DNA of 64,000 nt from assembly GCA_034423195.1 (NCBI GenBank), contig DAOUIZ010000060.1, positions 1 through 64,000 on the forward strand. Reading direction: 5' to 3'. The notes beneath the pieces were generated by a model. The model was not told the origin of the DNA, did no database searches, and saw nothing but the letters and a program-made list of their open reading frames with translations. This stretch comes from CATOSK01 sp034423195 (GTDB lineage: Bacteria > Chloroflexota > Dehalococcoidia > Lucifugimonadales > UBA3495). The position numbers were made by a program, and so were the translations under genes. This document shows, piece after piece, positions 32,265 through 40,359 of this stretch. Each line of letters opens with the position of its first letter. Positions within the stretch are counted from its first letter, which is position 1.

Positions 32265-33446
32265 ATGACCAGCGCACCATCCCGCTATGACCTGCTGCTG
32301 AAGGGGGGCAACCTGCTGGACCCGGCCCAGGGGATTGACGGGCAGAGGGATGTGGCCTTCCAGGGCGGGAAGGTGGCCGCGGTGGCCGAGCGAATCGATC
32401 CCCAGGACGCCGCCAACGTGGTGGACGTATCCGGGAAGCTGGTGACGCCGGGGCTGATCGACCTGCACGGGCACTTCTACCACGGGGGCACCGGCAGCGC
32501 GGTCCACGCGGACCGGGCCTGCCTGTCCGCCGGTACAACGACGGGACTGGACGCGGGCAGCTCCGGGTTTCTCAACTACAGCGCGATGAGGGACTACGTC
32601 TTTCCGGCCCACCGCACCCGGCTGCTGGCCCTGCTGCACATCGGGGCCGTGGGCCTGGCGGCCAACCGGGTGCTGGGCGGAGGACTCCACGATATGCGGG
32701 TCATCGACGCCGACGAGACCGCGGATGCCATCAAGGCCAATCCCGGGTTCCTTTTCGGCGTCAAGGTGCGGATGCACTATGACGCGGTGGCTCGCTGGAA
32801 CGCCCACGAGGCGATGCAGAAGGCGCGGGAGGCGGCGGACAAGTCGGGCACCCGGTTGATGGTGCATGTCAGTGGGACGCCGATCCCGCTGCCCGACGTG
32901 CTGGAATTCCTGGGGCCGGGGGACATATCCACCCATGCCTTCAACGGCCACCCGGAGCACATGCTGGACCGGAACAACAAGATCCGTCCGCAGGTGCGGG
33001 AGGCAGCCGACCGGGGCGTCATCATGGACGTGGGCCACGCGGGAATCCACTGCGACGTGGAGGTGGTGAAGGCAGCGATGGAGCAGGGGCTTCCGCCGGA
33101 CACCATCAGCACCGACGTTCACATCGCCCCGCCGGGCCGGACGGTCTACCTGATGAACGACCTGCTGAGCAAGTTCCACGGAATGGGCATGTCGCTGAAG
33201 GATGTGGTGACGGCGGGAACGAGCCGCCCGGCCGAGGTCCTGGGGCTGCAGGACAGCATCGGCTCCCTGGCGCCGGGGATGGAGGGCGACGCGGCGGTGT
33301 TCGAGCTGCGGGAGGGCCGGTTTGTCTGGCACGACATGGCCGGCCACAACGTCGAGGGAAAGGTGCGGCTGGACACTTTCCTGACGGTGCGGGGCGGAGC
33401 CGTGGCCTGGCGGGAGGGCCGGATGACCGACATGGGGGAGTGCTAG
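32265..33446 (+). CDS. Amidohydrolase-superfamily metal-dependent deacetylase/hydrolase
   Basis: 393 residues. Metal-site motifs in order: TPGLIDLHGHFYHGG (HxH), Lys in FLFGVKVRMHYD (likely carboxylated), His in LMVHVSGT, His in STHAFNGHPEH, and Asp in ISTDVHIAPPG. Resembles dihydroorotase/EF0837-like deacetylases that act on amides of amino acids or cyclic ureides. N- and C-terminal beta strands (LLKGGNLLDPAQG, LTVRGGAVAWREG) form the side barrel. ATG 32265 follows a strong AAGGAGGAAGG. Substrate unknown; the neighbours do not define a pathway. Confidence 0.88.
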   Translation: MTSAPSRYDLLLKGGNLLDPAQGIDGQRDVAFQGGKVAAVAERIDPQDAANVVDVSGKLVTPGLIDLHGHFYHGGTGSAVHADRACLSAGTTTGLDAGSSGFLNYSAMRDYVFPAHRTRLLALLHIGAVGLAANRVLGGGLHDMRVIDADETADAIKANPGFLFGVKVRMHYDAVARWNAHEAMQKAREAADKSGTRLMVHVSGTPIPLPDVLEFLGPGDISTHAFNGHPEHMLDRNNKIRPQVREAADRGVIMDVGHAGIHCDVEVVKAAMEQGLPPDTISTDVHIAPPGRTVYLMNDLLSKFHGMGMSLKDVVTAGTSRPAEVLGLQDSIGSLAPGMEGDAAVFELREGRFVWHDMAGHNVEGKVRLDTFLTVRGGAVAWREGRMTDMGEC

Positions 33447-33542
33447 GGCTGTTGCGCCGGCCCGGATCCGCCCGACTGGAAGTCACGCCGGGGCCTTGTT
33501 TTCCGGGTTGCAAAGGACTGATGGGAGTGACAAACTGGAGCC

Positions 33543-34445
33543 ATGCAGATCGGACCATTTGAGGTTATAGAACCGGTCCCCGAGTTGAAGGACCCGCACC
33601 TCATCGCGGTGCTGCGCCCCTGGATTGACGTGGGAAGCGTCGGAACGCTGGCCCTGAACCGAGTGGAACGCCACCTGCGGGCTAAAGAAGTGGCCCGGCT
33701 GGCGACCCCGGGGCTGTTCTACGACTATACCCGCTACCGTCCCCGTTCCTACTTCAACGAGGGCCGGCGCGAGGTCAGTATCCCGAACACGGTCATCCGC
33801 TGGGGGTCGCGGGAAGAGGGGCCGGACCTGCTGCTGATGCACCTGCTGGAACCCCACCTGTACGGGGAGGACTTCACCGACGGGGTAATCGAGGTCCTGA
33901 AGCACTTCGGCGTGAAGCGCTATTCCCTGGTCGGCGCCATGTACGACATGGTGCCCCACACCCGTCCGTTGGTGGTGTCGGGCATCGGTAACGGCGGAGA
34001 CGCCGAGGAAGAGCGGCGGAGGGAGAGGGTGCGGACCAGCGATTACGAGGGCCCAACCACCATCACCTACCTGATTACGCAGGAAGCCATCCGGCTGGGG
34101 GTTGAGACCCGGACCTTCGTGGTACACCTTCCCCAATACCTCCAGGTTGACGAGGACCTCACCGGAACAGCCCGCTTGATGGAGATATTGTGCTCGGTAT
34201 ACGGCCTGCCCGCCCGGCTCATCGAGGCCAACCGGGGTGAGGAGCAGTACCGGCGTCTCCAGGACCGGGTGGACGACAAGGCGGCGGTGGATGCGATGCT
34301 GGGACGGTTGGAGGAGCGGTACGACCTGGAATACGCAGACATGGGGCAGGAGCCGCAGGAAGAGCCGGGCACGCCGCCCGCGCTGTCCCAGGACATCGAG
34401 GACTTCCTGAAGGACCTGAACGAGGGGTTCACCCCGCCCGGCTAG
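33543..34445 (+). CDS. PAC2 (proteasome-assembly-chaperone-like) family protein
   Basis: 300 residues. The PAC2 fold is suggested by PHLIAVLRPWIDVGSVGTLAL near the start (split family motif LRPWIDVGSVGT), the block LYGEDFTDGVIEVLKHFGVKRYSLVGAMYDMVPHTRP, represented by GVKRYSLVGAMYDMVPHTRP, and the mid-protein TYLITQEAIRLGVE. In bacteria these proteins are uncharacterised and are related to archaeal/eukaryotic proteasome-assembly factors. The C-terminal 60 residues are acidic. No proteasome genes are in the window. Confidence 0.75.
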   Translation: MQIGPFEVIEPVPELKDPHLIAVLRPWIDVGSVGTLALNRVERHLRAKEVARLATPGLFYDYTRYRPRSYFNEGRREVSIPNTVIRWGSREEGPDLLLMHLLEPHLYGEDFTDGVIEVLKHFGVKRYSLVGAMYDMVPHTRPLVVSGIGNGGDAEEERRRERVRTSDYEGPTTITYLITQEAIRLGVETRTFVVHLPQYLQVDEDLTGTARLMEILCSVYGLPARLIEANRGEEQYRRLQDRVDDKAAVDAMLGRLEERYDLEYADMGQEPQEEPGTPPALSQDIEDFLKDLNEGFTPPG

Positions 34446-34751
34446 GGTGGCTGCGGGTTCCGCCTGGATTCCCCTCGTGGAACCGGCGGCGGTTCGCCCT
34501 CCGCGCGGGAGTGATTGGGACGGCGGCCTGTCCCCGGAATTAACGGGTTTCGATAGTTAGGCCATGGCGGCGTCGATGTGCGATGGCAGTTGCGGCGCCA
34601 TAATTATGGGTTTCGTCGCCTGCTGCGATTTCTCGCGATGTTACCGTCATTATATTGGGAATGGCGGCGAAGTGGATTGACCACGGGAGTAGATTGTGAT
34701 AAATTGGCCCAACCTGTTATTCAGGCTGCGGCCAGATTTTGGAGGTAGAGC
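34446..34751 (+). other. Interval between the PAC2 gene and infC, holding the infC promoter
   Basis: 306 bp without a gene. Contains an inverted repeat GGTTCC...GGAACC (near 34458-34484), the perfect 12-bp palindrome CCATAATTATGG (34598-34609), the infC promoter (34677-34705) and a leader of about 40 nt with a small hairpin CCTG-TTATT-CAGG (34713-34725). No classical L20-binding leader of Bacillus length is evident. Confidence 0.6.
34677..34705 (+). promoter_or_regulatory. Promoter of infC-rpmI-rplT
   Basis: TTGACC (34677-34682), 17-bp spacer, TAAATT (34700-34705) with TG one base upstream, an extended -10. Start point near 34712. Confidence 0.65.
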
Positions 34752-35303
34752 ATAGCTAGGCAGTACAAAGTCAATGAGCAAATTCGGTCTCCCAGGATCC
34801 GCCTGATCGGTGAGAACGGGGAACAGTTGGGGGTGGTCGCGACGGACCAGGCGATCCAAATGGCCCGCCAACAAGACTTGGACCTGGTGGAGGTGGCGCC
34901 CAACGCTGATCCGCCGGTCGCTCGACTCTTGGACTACGGCAAGCTGCGCTATCTGTACTCGAAAAAAGAACGGGAGTCCAAGAAGGCCCAGAAGAGCACT
35001 GAATTGCGGGAAGTCCGGTTCCGTCCGAATATTGGCTCCCATGACCTGGAAGCCAAGATGCGGAAGGTGCGGGAATTCATCGGGGACGGGTCGAAGGTCA
35101 AGCTGACGGTCCGGTTCAGGGGGCGGGAAGCCGTCCACCAGCAGCTGGGGCTGTCGGTGCTGAAGAAAGTGGCCGACGATCTGAAGGACGAGGTAAGGCT
35201 GGAAAAGCCCCCTTCCATGGAGGGCCGCGCCCTGTCGATGATTCTCATACCGGGCGTTACCAGGAGCGACAAGGCGGAAGATTTAGCAGATGCCAAAGCT
35301 TAA
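34752..35303 (+). CDS. infC: Translation initiation factor IF-3, AUA start
   Basis: 183 residues. Conserved IF3 N-terminus YKVNEQIRSPRIRLI..GEQLGVV, followed by DLVEVAPNADPPVARLLDYGK, the linker, and the C-terminal domain with KLTVRFRGREA. In this frame a TAG stands at 34746-34748, and there is no ATG, GTG or TTG before the conserved segment; the next candidate, TTG 34827, would remove 25 conserved residues. ATA 34752 has GGAGG (34741-34745) 6 nt upstream and is the best start. Rare start codons in infC let IF3 limit its own synthesis, as known for AUU in E. coli. Overlaps rpmI by 14 bp. Confidence 0.9.
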   Translation: MARQYKVNEQIRSPRIRLIGENGEQLGVVATDQAIQMARQQDLDLVEVAPNADPPVARLLDYGKLRYLYSKKERESKKAQKSTELREVRFRPNIGSHDLEAKMRKVREFIGDGSKVKLTVRFRGREAVHQQLGLSVLKKVADDLKDEVRLEKPPSMEGRALSMILIPGVTRSDKAEDLADAKA

Positions 35304-35487
35304 GACCCACAAGGGCGCAAAGGCCCGCATCCACATTACCGGCTCGGGCAAGCTGATGCGCCGCAAGCGGATGAGCAGTCACCTGCGCCGCAAGAAGCCC
35401 AAGAAGGTTACCCGCAAGTACGCTGACAAGCTGCTGGTGGACCAGAGCGACGTCAAGCGGTTCAAGCGATTGCTTCCCTACGGATAG
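35290..35487 (+). CDS. rpmI: 50S ribosomal protein L35
   Basis: 65 residues, normal length. Starts MPKLKTHKGAKARIHITGSG and ends VKRFKRLLPYG, both standard; Lys/Arg-rich throughout. Its first 14 bases overlap the end of infC, so it is probably translated by ribosomes finishing infC. Operon infC-rpmI-rplT is conserved across bacteria. Confidence 0.97.
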   Translation: MPKLKTHKGAKARIHITGSGKLMRRKRMSSHLRRKKPKKVTRKYADKLLVDQSDVKRFKRLLPYG

Positions 35488-35515
35488 GCGGGGATTCTAA
35501 ACACGGAGATTCGGT

Positions 35516-35875
35516 TTGCCCAGAGTTAAACGCGGTGTTACCAAGCACCGCAGGCACAAGAAGGTAATGCTGGCCGCCCGGGGGTACCAGGGTTCGTCCA
35601 GCCGCAACTATAAGTGGGCCAAGGAAGCCCTGCTCCACGCCTGGAGCCACGCTTACCGGCACCGGCGGGAGCGGAAGGGTGAGTTCCGGCGGTTGTGGAT
35701 CGTGCGCATCGGCGCGGCCTGCCGCCAGTATGGGATTCCCTACAACCAGTTCATGCACGGCCTGAAGCTGGCCGGGGTGGAGCTGGACCGGAAGGTCCTG
35801 GCCGACATGGCCGTGAACGACGAGGCGGGGTTTGAAAAGCTGGTGGAGCTCTCCACCGCCCAGCTTAACGCCTGA
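35516..35875 (+). CDS. rplT: 50S ribosomal protein L20
   Basis: 119 residues, normal. PRVKRGVTKHRRHKKVMLAARGY at the start (family hallmark RVKRGVTKHRRHKK), RLWIVRIGAACRQYGIPYNQF, and a standard C-terminus. Starts at TTG 35516, with GGAG (35505-35508) 7 nt upstream; no ATG is available at the conserved N-terminus. L20 also represses its own operon in several bacteria. A strong terminator follows. Confidence 0.97.
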   Translation: MPRVKRGVTKHRRHKKVMLAARGYQGSSSRNYKWAKEALLHAWSHAYRHRRERKGEFRRLWIVRIGAACRQYGIPYNQFMHGLKLAGVELDRKVLADMAVNDEAGFEKLVELSTAQLNA

Positions 35876-35900
35876 CGCCTGCAGAGAGCCGGAATTGCGA

Positions 35901-35929
35901 AGGTGCGGGATTAGTTCCCGCACCTTTTT
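35901..35929 (+). terminator. Rho-independent terminator of infC-rpmI-rplT
   Basis: AGGTGCGGGA (35901-35910) pairs perfectly with TCCCGCACCT (35916-35925) around a 5-nt loop, ending in TTTTT. Confidence 0.93.
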
Positions 35930-35967
35930 GCGTTTGGAGGCGGGCCGGTGGAGCCGCCGGGAAGCGT

Positions 35968-36408
35968 TCAGTCCCCGGGTTCGGGGCTTTCCGAGGAGGC
36001 AAACCCGTAGTAGGTGTCCTGGTCGAGGACCCGGGCCAGCCCTTCCCGCGTCACGGTGATGGGCCGGAGGGGGGTGGACCAGCGGCTGACCAGGTCTTGG
36101 TGGAGTTCGCTGAGGGCGATGGGCTGATTGCCGCGGGTCAGAATCGTGCGGAAGACAATCTCCTGGATGGGCATTTCGGAGCGGATGTAGTCCTCCTCCT
36201 GGGGGCCGAACTCGGCGATCTCCCGGAGCAGTTCTTCCGGGTCGGAGAGCTCGTGGTCGGGCTTCATGAGGGAGGGCGATGCCGGCACGCGCCGGGCGGC
36301 CAGGATGGTGACCGGCGACCGGCCCAGGTCGGATATCCGGCCAAGGCTGACGTGGTAGGCGGGGGATTCCTCGGCGTCGGAGGATGGGTTGGCAGCCGTG
36401 GTGGTCAT
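35968..36408 (-). CDS. Unknown protein downstream of moeA
   Basis: 146 residues, not recognised. N-terminal 25 residues are Thr/Ser/Ala-rich; a central acidic segment (DHELSDPEELLREIAEFGPQ) is predicted helical; the C-terminal part (LSELHQDLVSRWSTPLRPITVTREGLARVLD in outline) could be a small winged-helix-like domain. Its ATG overlaps the moeA stop as ATGA, so it is translated with moeA. No cysteine cluster or membrane segment. Possibly lineage-specific and linked to molybdenum cofactor use only by position. Confidence 0.65.
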   Translation of the reverse strand: MTTTAANPSSDAEESPAYHVSLGRISDLGRSPVTILAARRVPASPSLMKPDHELSDPEELLREIAEFGPQEEDYIRSEMPIQEIVFRTILTRGNQPIALSELHQDLVSRWSTPLRPITVTREGLARVLDQDTYYGFASSESPEPGD

Positions 36409-37772
36409 AGGGCAACCTCTTCGTTCCAGTTGAGCATAATTACGCGGACGCGGTCGCCCGCGGCTTTGGACTTCTCGTCGGCGGGGCACACGGCAAGCCC
36501 GTTGGCCCGGGACATGGATGTGAGGATGTTGGAGCCCTGAGGGCCGGTGGGGTTGGCGTAATACTCCCCGTCGCGGCGCTCCACCTCCACCCGGGCGTAG
36601 ACCCGGCGGCCGTCGGCGTTGTAGATGGGGCCGGTCAGGACTCCTTCCACGGATGGCCGGGCCTGGGCTCCCCGTCCCAGCATGATGTGGATGGCCGGGC
36701 GGCCGAACATCTCGAAAGCGACCATGGCGCTGACCGGGTTTCCCGGCAATCCTATCAACGGAATCCGCCTGCCGCCGGGGTAGTCCAGGTGGCCGAAGGC
36801 CAGGGGCTTGGCGGGGCGCATCCGCACCGACCAGAAGTTCATGTCGCCGCGCTGGGTGAGCACGTCCTTGACCATGTCGTAGTCGCCCTTGGACACGCCG
36901 GCGGAGGTGATCAGCATATCCGAGCCGGCGCCCTCTTCCAGCTTGCGGTGCAGGTCGTCCAGGTTGTCCCGGGCAATCCCCAGGAGGCGCGGGACACCCC
37001 CGGCGGCCAGTACCGAAGCGGCCACGCCGGAGCTGTTGCTGTCGTAGATCTGCCCGGGGCCCAGGGGGTCCCCCTCGGATACCAGCTCATCGCCGGTTGA
37101 CAGGATGCCTACGACGGGGCGGCGGATGACCCGGGCGTGGGTCATGCCCAGGGAGGCCAGCACGGCCACCTCGGAGGAGCGGACCACCGTGCCGGCTGCC
37201 AGCACCAGCTCGCCCTTTCGGACATCCTCCCCGGCGGGCCGGACGTTGGCGCTGAGGGGAAGGTCGGCCATTATGGCGATCCGGTCGAGGGTATCGCCGG
37301 AGTTGCGGCGGGCGATTTCGTCGGTCTCCTCGAAGGGGACGACGGTGTCAGCGCCCGGAGGGACCGGTGCGCCGGTCATGATCCGGATGGCGGTTCCCGG
37401 GGTCACGGTCTGGGTGGAGACTTCTCCGGCGGCGACCCGGCCTATGACTTCCAGGTTGGCCGGGCTGGCGGCGGATGCTCCTTGGATATCCTGGTGCAGG
37501 AGGGCGTATCCGTCCATGGCCGAGTTGGCCATGGGAGGCAGGCTGAGGGGAGACGAGACATCCTCGGCCAGCACCTGCCCGAGGCACTCCAGGACGGGCT
37601 TTTCCTCCGGTTCCACGGCGTTGAAGCATTCCATGATTCGGGCGAAGGCTTCCTCCACCTCCAACATGTCCTCGCCGGCGTGGCTGTGGCTGTGCTCATT
37701 GTCGTCGCCGTGGTGGCGGGAATGATGCTGGTGATGTCCGCCGTGGTGGCCGTGTTCCTGATGGCGCTGCAT
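36405..37772 (-). CDS. moeA: Molybdopterin molybdenumtransferase MoeA with His-rich N-terminus
   Basis: 455 residues. Inserts molybdate into adenylylated molybdopterin. The MoeA core begins near residue 36 (MLEVEEAFARIMECF): LSLPPMANSAMDGYAL, TGAPVPPGADTVVPFE, STGDELVSEGDPLGPGQIYDSN, SAGVSKGDYDMVKDVL and GLPGNPVSAMVAFEMF are all present. Ahead of it is an unusual 33-residue tail with 13 histidines (GHHGGHHQHHSRHHGDD...). The tail is likely genuine because AAGGA lies 6 nt before ATG 37772, while a start at residue 36 would have a poorly spaced ribosome site. It may bind Ni, Zn or Cu. moaA/moeB partners are not in the window. Confidence 0.92.
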   Translation of the reverse strand: MQRHQEHGHHGGHHQHHSRHHGDDNEHSHSHAGEDMLEVEEAFARIMECFNAVEPEEKPVLECLGQVLAEDVSSPLSLPPMANSAMDGYALLHQDIQGASAASPANLEVIGRVAAGEVSTQTVTPGTAIRIMTGAPVPPGADTVVPFEETDEIARRNSGDTLDRIAIMADLPLSANVRPAGEDVRKGELVLAAGTVVRSSEVAVLASLGMTHARVIRRPVVGILSTGDELVSEGDPLGPGQIYDSNSSGVAASVLAAGGVPRLLGIARDNLDDLHRKLEEGAGSDMLITSAGVSKGDYDMVKDVLTQRGDMNFWSVRMRPAKPLAFGHLDYPGGRRIPLIGLPGNPVSAMVAFEMFGRPAIHIMLGRGAQARPSVEGVLTGPIYNADGRRVYARVEVERRDGEYYANPTGPQGSNILTSMSRANGLAVCPADEKSKAAGDRVRVIMLNWNEEVAL

Positions 37773-37814
37773 AACGGTCCTTACCTTTGCCGCGGCGCGA
37801 TTGCGGCGCGGCGT

Positions 37815-40220
37815 CTACCCGGTTCGAAGGGTTGCACCGGTCTCCCGCTCCAGGTTTCTCAACAGGCCTTCCAGGGCGCGGTTGACCTCTTCGTTGGTCA
37901 GAGTCTTCTGGTGGGACTGGAAGTATACGTGAAGGGCCAATGACTTGGTGCCCTCGGGAATGTTCTCCCCGGTGTACACATCGAACAGGGAGACGTGCTC
38001 GACGAGGCGGTGACGGCGAAGGAGGGCCTCCACCTGTCCGGCGGGTACGTCCCGGTTGACCACCAGGGCCAGGTCCCGGGTCGCCGCCGGGAAGCGGGAG
38101 AAGGACTTGAACCCTTCCCGGCGCCCTTGGGTGGCCTTGAGGACGCTGTCCAAGTCCAGCTCGAACATGGCCACGGGCTGGGGCCGCAGCTCAAAGCGCT
38201 CACGCAGGGCGGGGTGAAGTTCGCCGACGATTCCCAGCACCGTCCCTCCGGCGGATATGGAAGCGCAGCGTCCCGGCTGGAAGGCCGGGTCTTCAGCAGG
38301 CTCGAACTCGGGCGCCAGGGACAGCCGCTCCAGGGCGGCAGTCAAGGCGCCCTTGGCGTCGAAAAAGTCCAGGGAACCGGACGATTCCAGCCAGGACGGC
38401 TCGGTCCGCTCCCCGGAAAGCACCCCGGCGGCAATGTCCTTTTCCTTCGGAAGATCGTTGGGTTGAGGCAGGAAAGCGCGCCCCACCTCGAAGAAGCGGA
38501 AGGGCACATCCAGGCGTTCCTGGTTGTACCGGAGAGTCTGGAGGATGCTGGCCCGCAGGGTGGGCCGCAGGTATTCCTGTCCCGCGTTCATGGGATTGGC
38601 TACGCGCAGGGGCGGATGCCCCGGGTCAAGCTCCTGCACCATCCCCAGGGTATCCCAGCCCAGCAGGGGGTAGCTGATGGTCTCCTGCAGCCCGGCGGCG
38701 GCCAGCGCCTCCCGCACCCGCTGCTTCAGCCCGGTCATGGGGGCCGGCTGGTGGTAGGGAATGGGAGAGGACATCATAGTGGTGGGGACCTCGTCGTAGC
38801 CGATGATCCGCACCACTTCCTCGATGAGGTCCTCTTCAATGGCGATGTCGTTGCGCCAGTAGGGAACGGCGGCCCGCAGGCTGTCCGGGCCGGTGGTCTC
38901 GGTGACGAATCCCAAGGAGTTGAGGACGGACGCGGCGGTCTCCAGTTCCAGGTCCATCCCCAGGACCTGCTTCAGGCGTCTCAGGGTTAGCGGAACGCTG
39001 GGGGAAGGCTGGTCCCGGTCGGGGAAGATGTCGATGATCCCCCGGGCGATCTCTCCCCCGGCCACCTGCTGGATGAGCTGGGTCGCCCGCCGCAGGGCGA
39101 TGGGGGCCAGCTCCGTCCGCAGTCCCTTCTCGAACCGCTGGGTGGCGTCGGTGCGCAGGCGGAAGGTCTCGGCGGTCTTGCGGTTGTTGTAGGCGTTGAA
39201 GGTGGCGGACTCCAGCAGCACGGTGGTGGTTCCCGGGCCGATCTCGCTGTTGGCGCCGCCGATGACGCCGCCCATTCCCACGGGATCGCGGGCGTCGGCG
39301 ATGACCAGCACGTCGGGGTTAAGTTCCCGGGGGACGCCGTCCAGGGTTTCCAGCGTCTCCCCCGGCTCGGCCCGGCGTACGATGATGGTCCGGTCCCGCA
39401 CCTTGTCCAGATCAAAGGCGTGGAGCGGCTGGTTGAACTCCAGCATGACGAAGTTGGTCACGTCGACGACGTTGTTGATGGGGCGCAGGCCGGCCCTGGT
39501 CAGCCGGTCCTGGAGCCACTGGGGCGACGCGCCGATTTTCAGGCCGCTGATGACGCTGCAGGTGTAGCGGTGGCACAGGTCCGGGTCGGCCACCGAGACG
39601 GAGGCCAGGTCGGAGACCGGGGTGCCGGTTTCGGCGTATCCGACTTCCGGCTCGCGCACCGTCTTGCCGGTGATGGCGGCGACTTCGTGGGCCACCCCCA
39701 GGACCGAGAAGCAGTCCAGCCGGTTGGGGGTCAACTCCAGGTCGATGACCGTGTCCCCCAGGTATTCGTCCAGGTCCATCCCCAGGGGAGCGTCCTCCGG
39801 GAGAACGACGATGCCTTCGTGGGCGTCACCGAGGCCCAGTTCCAGCTCGGAGCAGATCATTCCTTCGGATACCACTCCGCGGATGCGGGCGGGTTTCAGG
39901 TTTTCGTGCTTCTCCGAGTGGGTGTTGTAGAGGTATGCGCCCACCCGGGCGAAGCAGATCTTCTGCCCGGCGGCCACGTTGGGAGCTCCGCAGACGACCT
40001 GCACTTCCTCCGAGCCGGTGTTCACGCGGCACAGGGAGAGGCGGTCGGCGTTGGGGTGCTGCTCCACCGAGAGGACCAGGCCGACGCAGCAGCCGGTCCA
40101 GCCGCCGTACTCGATGATGTCCCCGGCCTCTACGCCGGCCATGGTCAGGCGATGGGCCAGCTCGGCGGGAGGTAGGTCAACGTCGACGTATTCTTTCAGC
40201 CAACTGAGGGGTATCAGCAT
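37815..40220 (-). CDS. pheT: Phenylalanyl-tRNA synthetase beta subunit
   Basis: 801 residues, full length. Domains in order: N-terminal B1 and tRNA-binding OB-fold (CCVGLVLSVEQHPNADRLSLC near 45-65, QVVCGAPNV), editing domain B3/B4, B5 (LTPNRLDCFSVLGVAHEVAAI, represented by LTPNRLDCFSVLG), catalytic-like core and C-terminal anticodon-binding domain (FSRFPAATRDLALVV). Lies 139 bp downstream of pheS; the gap has a minus-strand extended -10 TGGTAGAAT (40341-40349), so pheT may have a second promoter. Followed by moeA after 42 bp. Confidence 0.96.
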   Translation of the reverse strand: MLIPLSWLKEYVDVDLPPAELAHRLTMAGVEAGDIIEYGGWTGCCVGLVLSVEQHPNADRLSLCRVNTGSEEVQVVCGAPNVAAGQKICFARVGAYLYNTHSEKHENLKPARIRGVVSEGMICSELELGLGDAHEGIVVLPEDAPLGMDLDEYLGDTVIDLELTPNRLDCFSVLGVAHEVAAITGKTVREPEVGYAETGTPVSDLASVSVADPDLCHRYTCSVISGLKIGASPQWLQDRLTRAGLRPINNVVDVTNFVMLEFNQPLHAFDLDKVRDRTIIVRRAEPGETLETLDGVPRELNPDVLVIADARDPVGMGGVIGGANSEIGPGTTTVLLESATFNAYNNRKTAETFRLRTDATQRFEKGLRTELAPIALRRATQLIQQVAGGEIARGIIDIFPDRDQPSPSVPLTLRRLKQVLGMDLELETAASVLNSLGFVTETTGPDSLRAAVPYWRNDIAIEEDLIEEVVRIIGYDEVPTTMMSSPIPYHQPAPMTGLKQRVREALAAAGLQETISYPLLGWDTLGMVQELDPGHPPLRVANPMNAGQEYLRPTLRASILQTLRYNQERLDVPFRFFEVGRAFLPQPNDLPKEKDIAAGVLSGERTEPSWLESSGSLDFFDAKGALTAALERLSLAPEFEPAEDPAFQPGRCASISAGGTVLGIVGELHPALRERFELRPQPVAMFELDLDSVLKATQGRREGFKSFSRFPAATRDLALVVNRDVPAGQVEALLRRHRLVEHVSLFDVYTGENIPEGTKSLALHVYFQSHQKTLTNEEVNRALEGLLRNLERETGATLRTG

Positions 40221-40359
40221 GGAGGTTTGCGGCGGTGCCGGACTTCCTTTCTCCTGGGAATGGGCGGGTTCGTCTTGGAAAACCGGGGCAGCGCCGCATC
40301 GGAAGGGTGCCCGGGAGCGTGGGTCCTCGGGGCGCTGACTATTCTACCAGAACCTCTTC

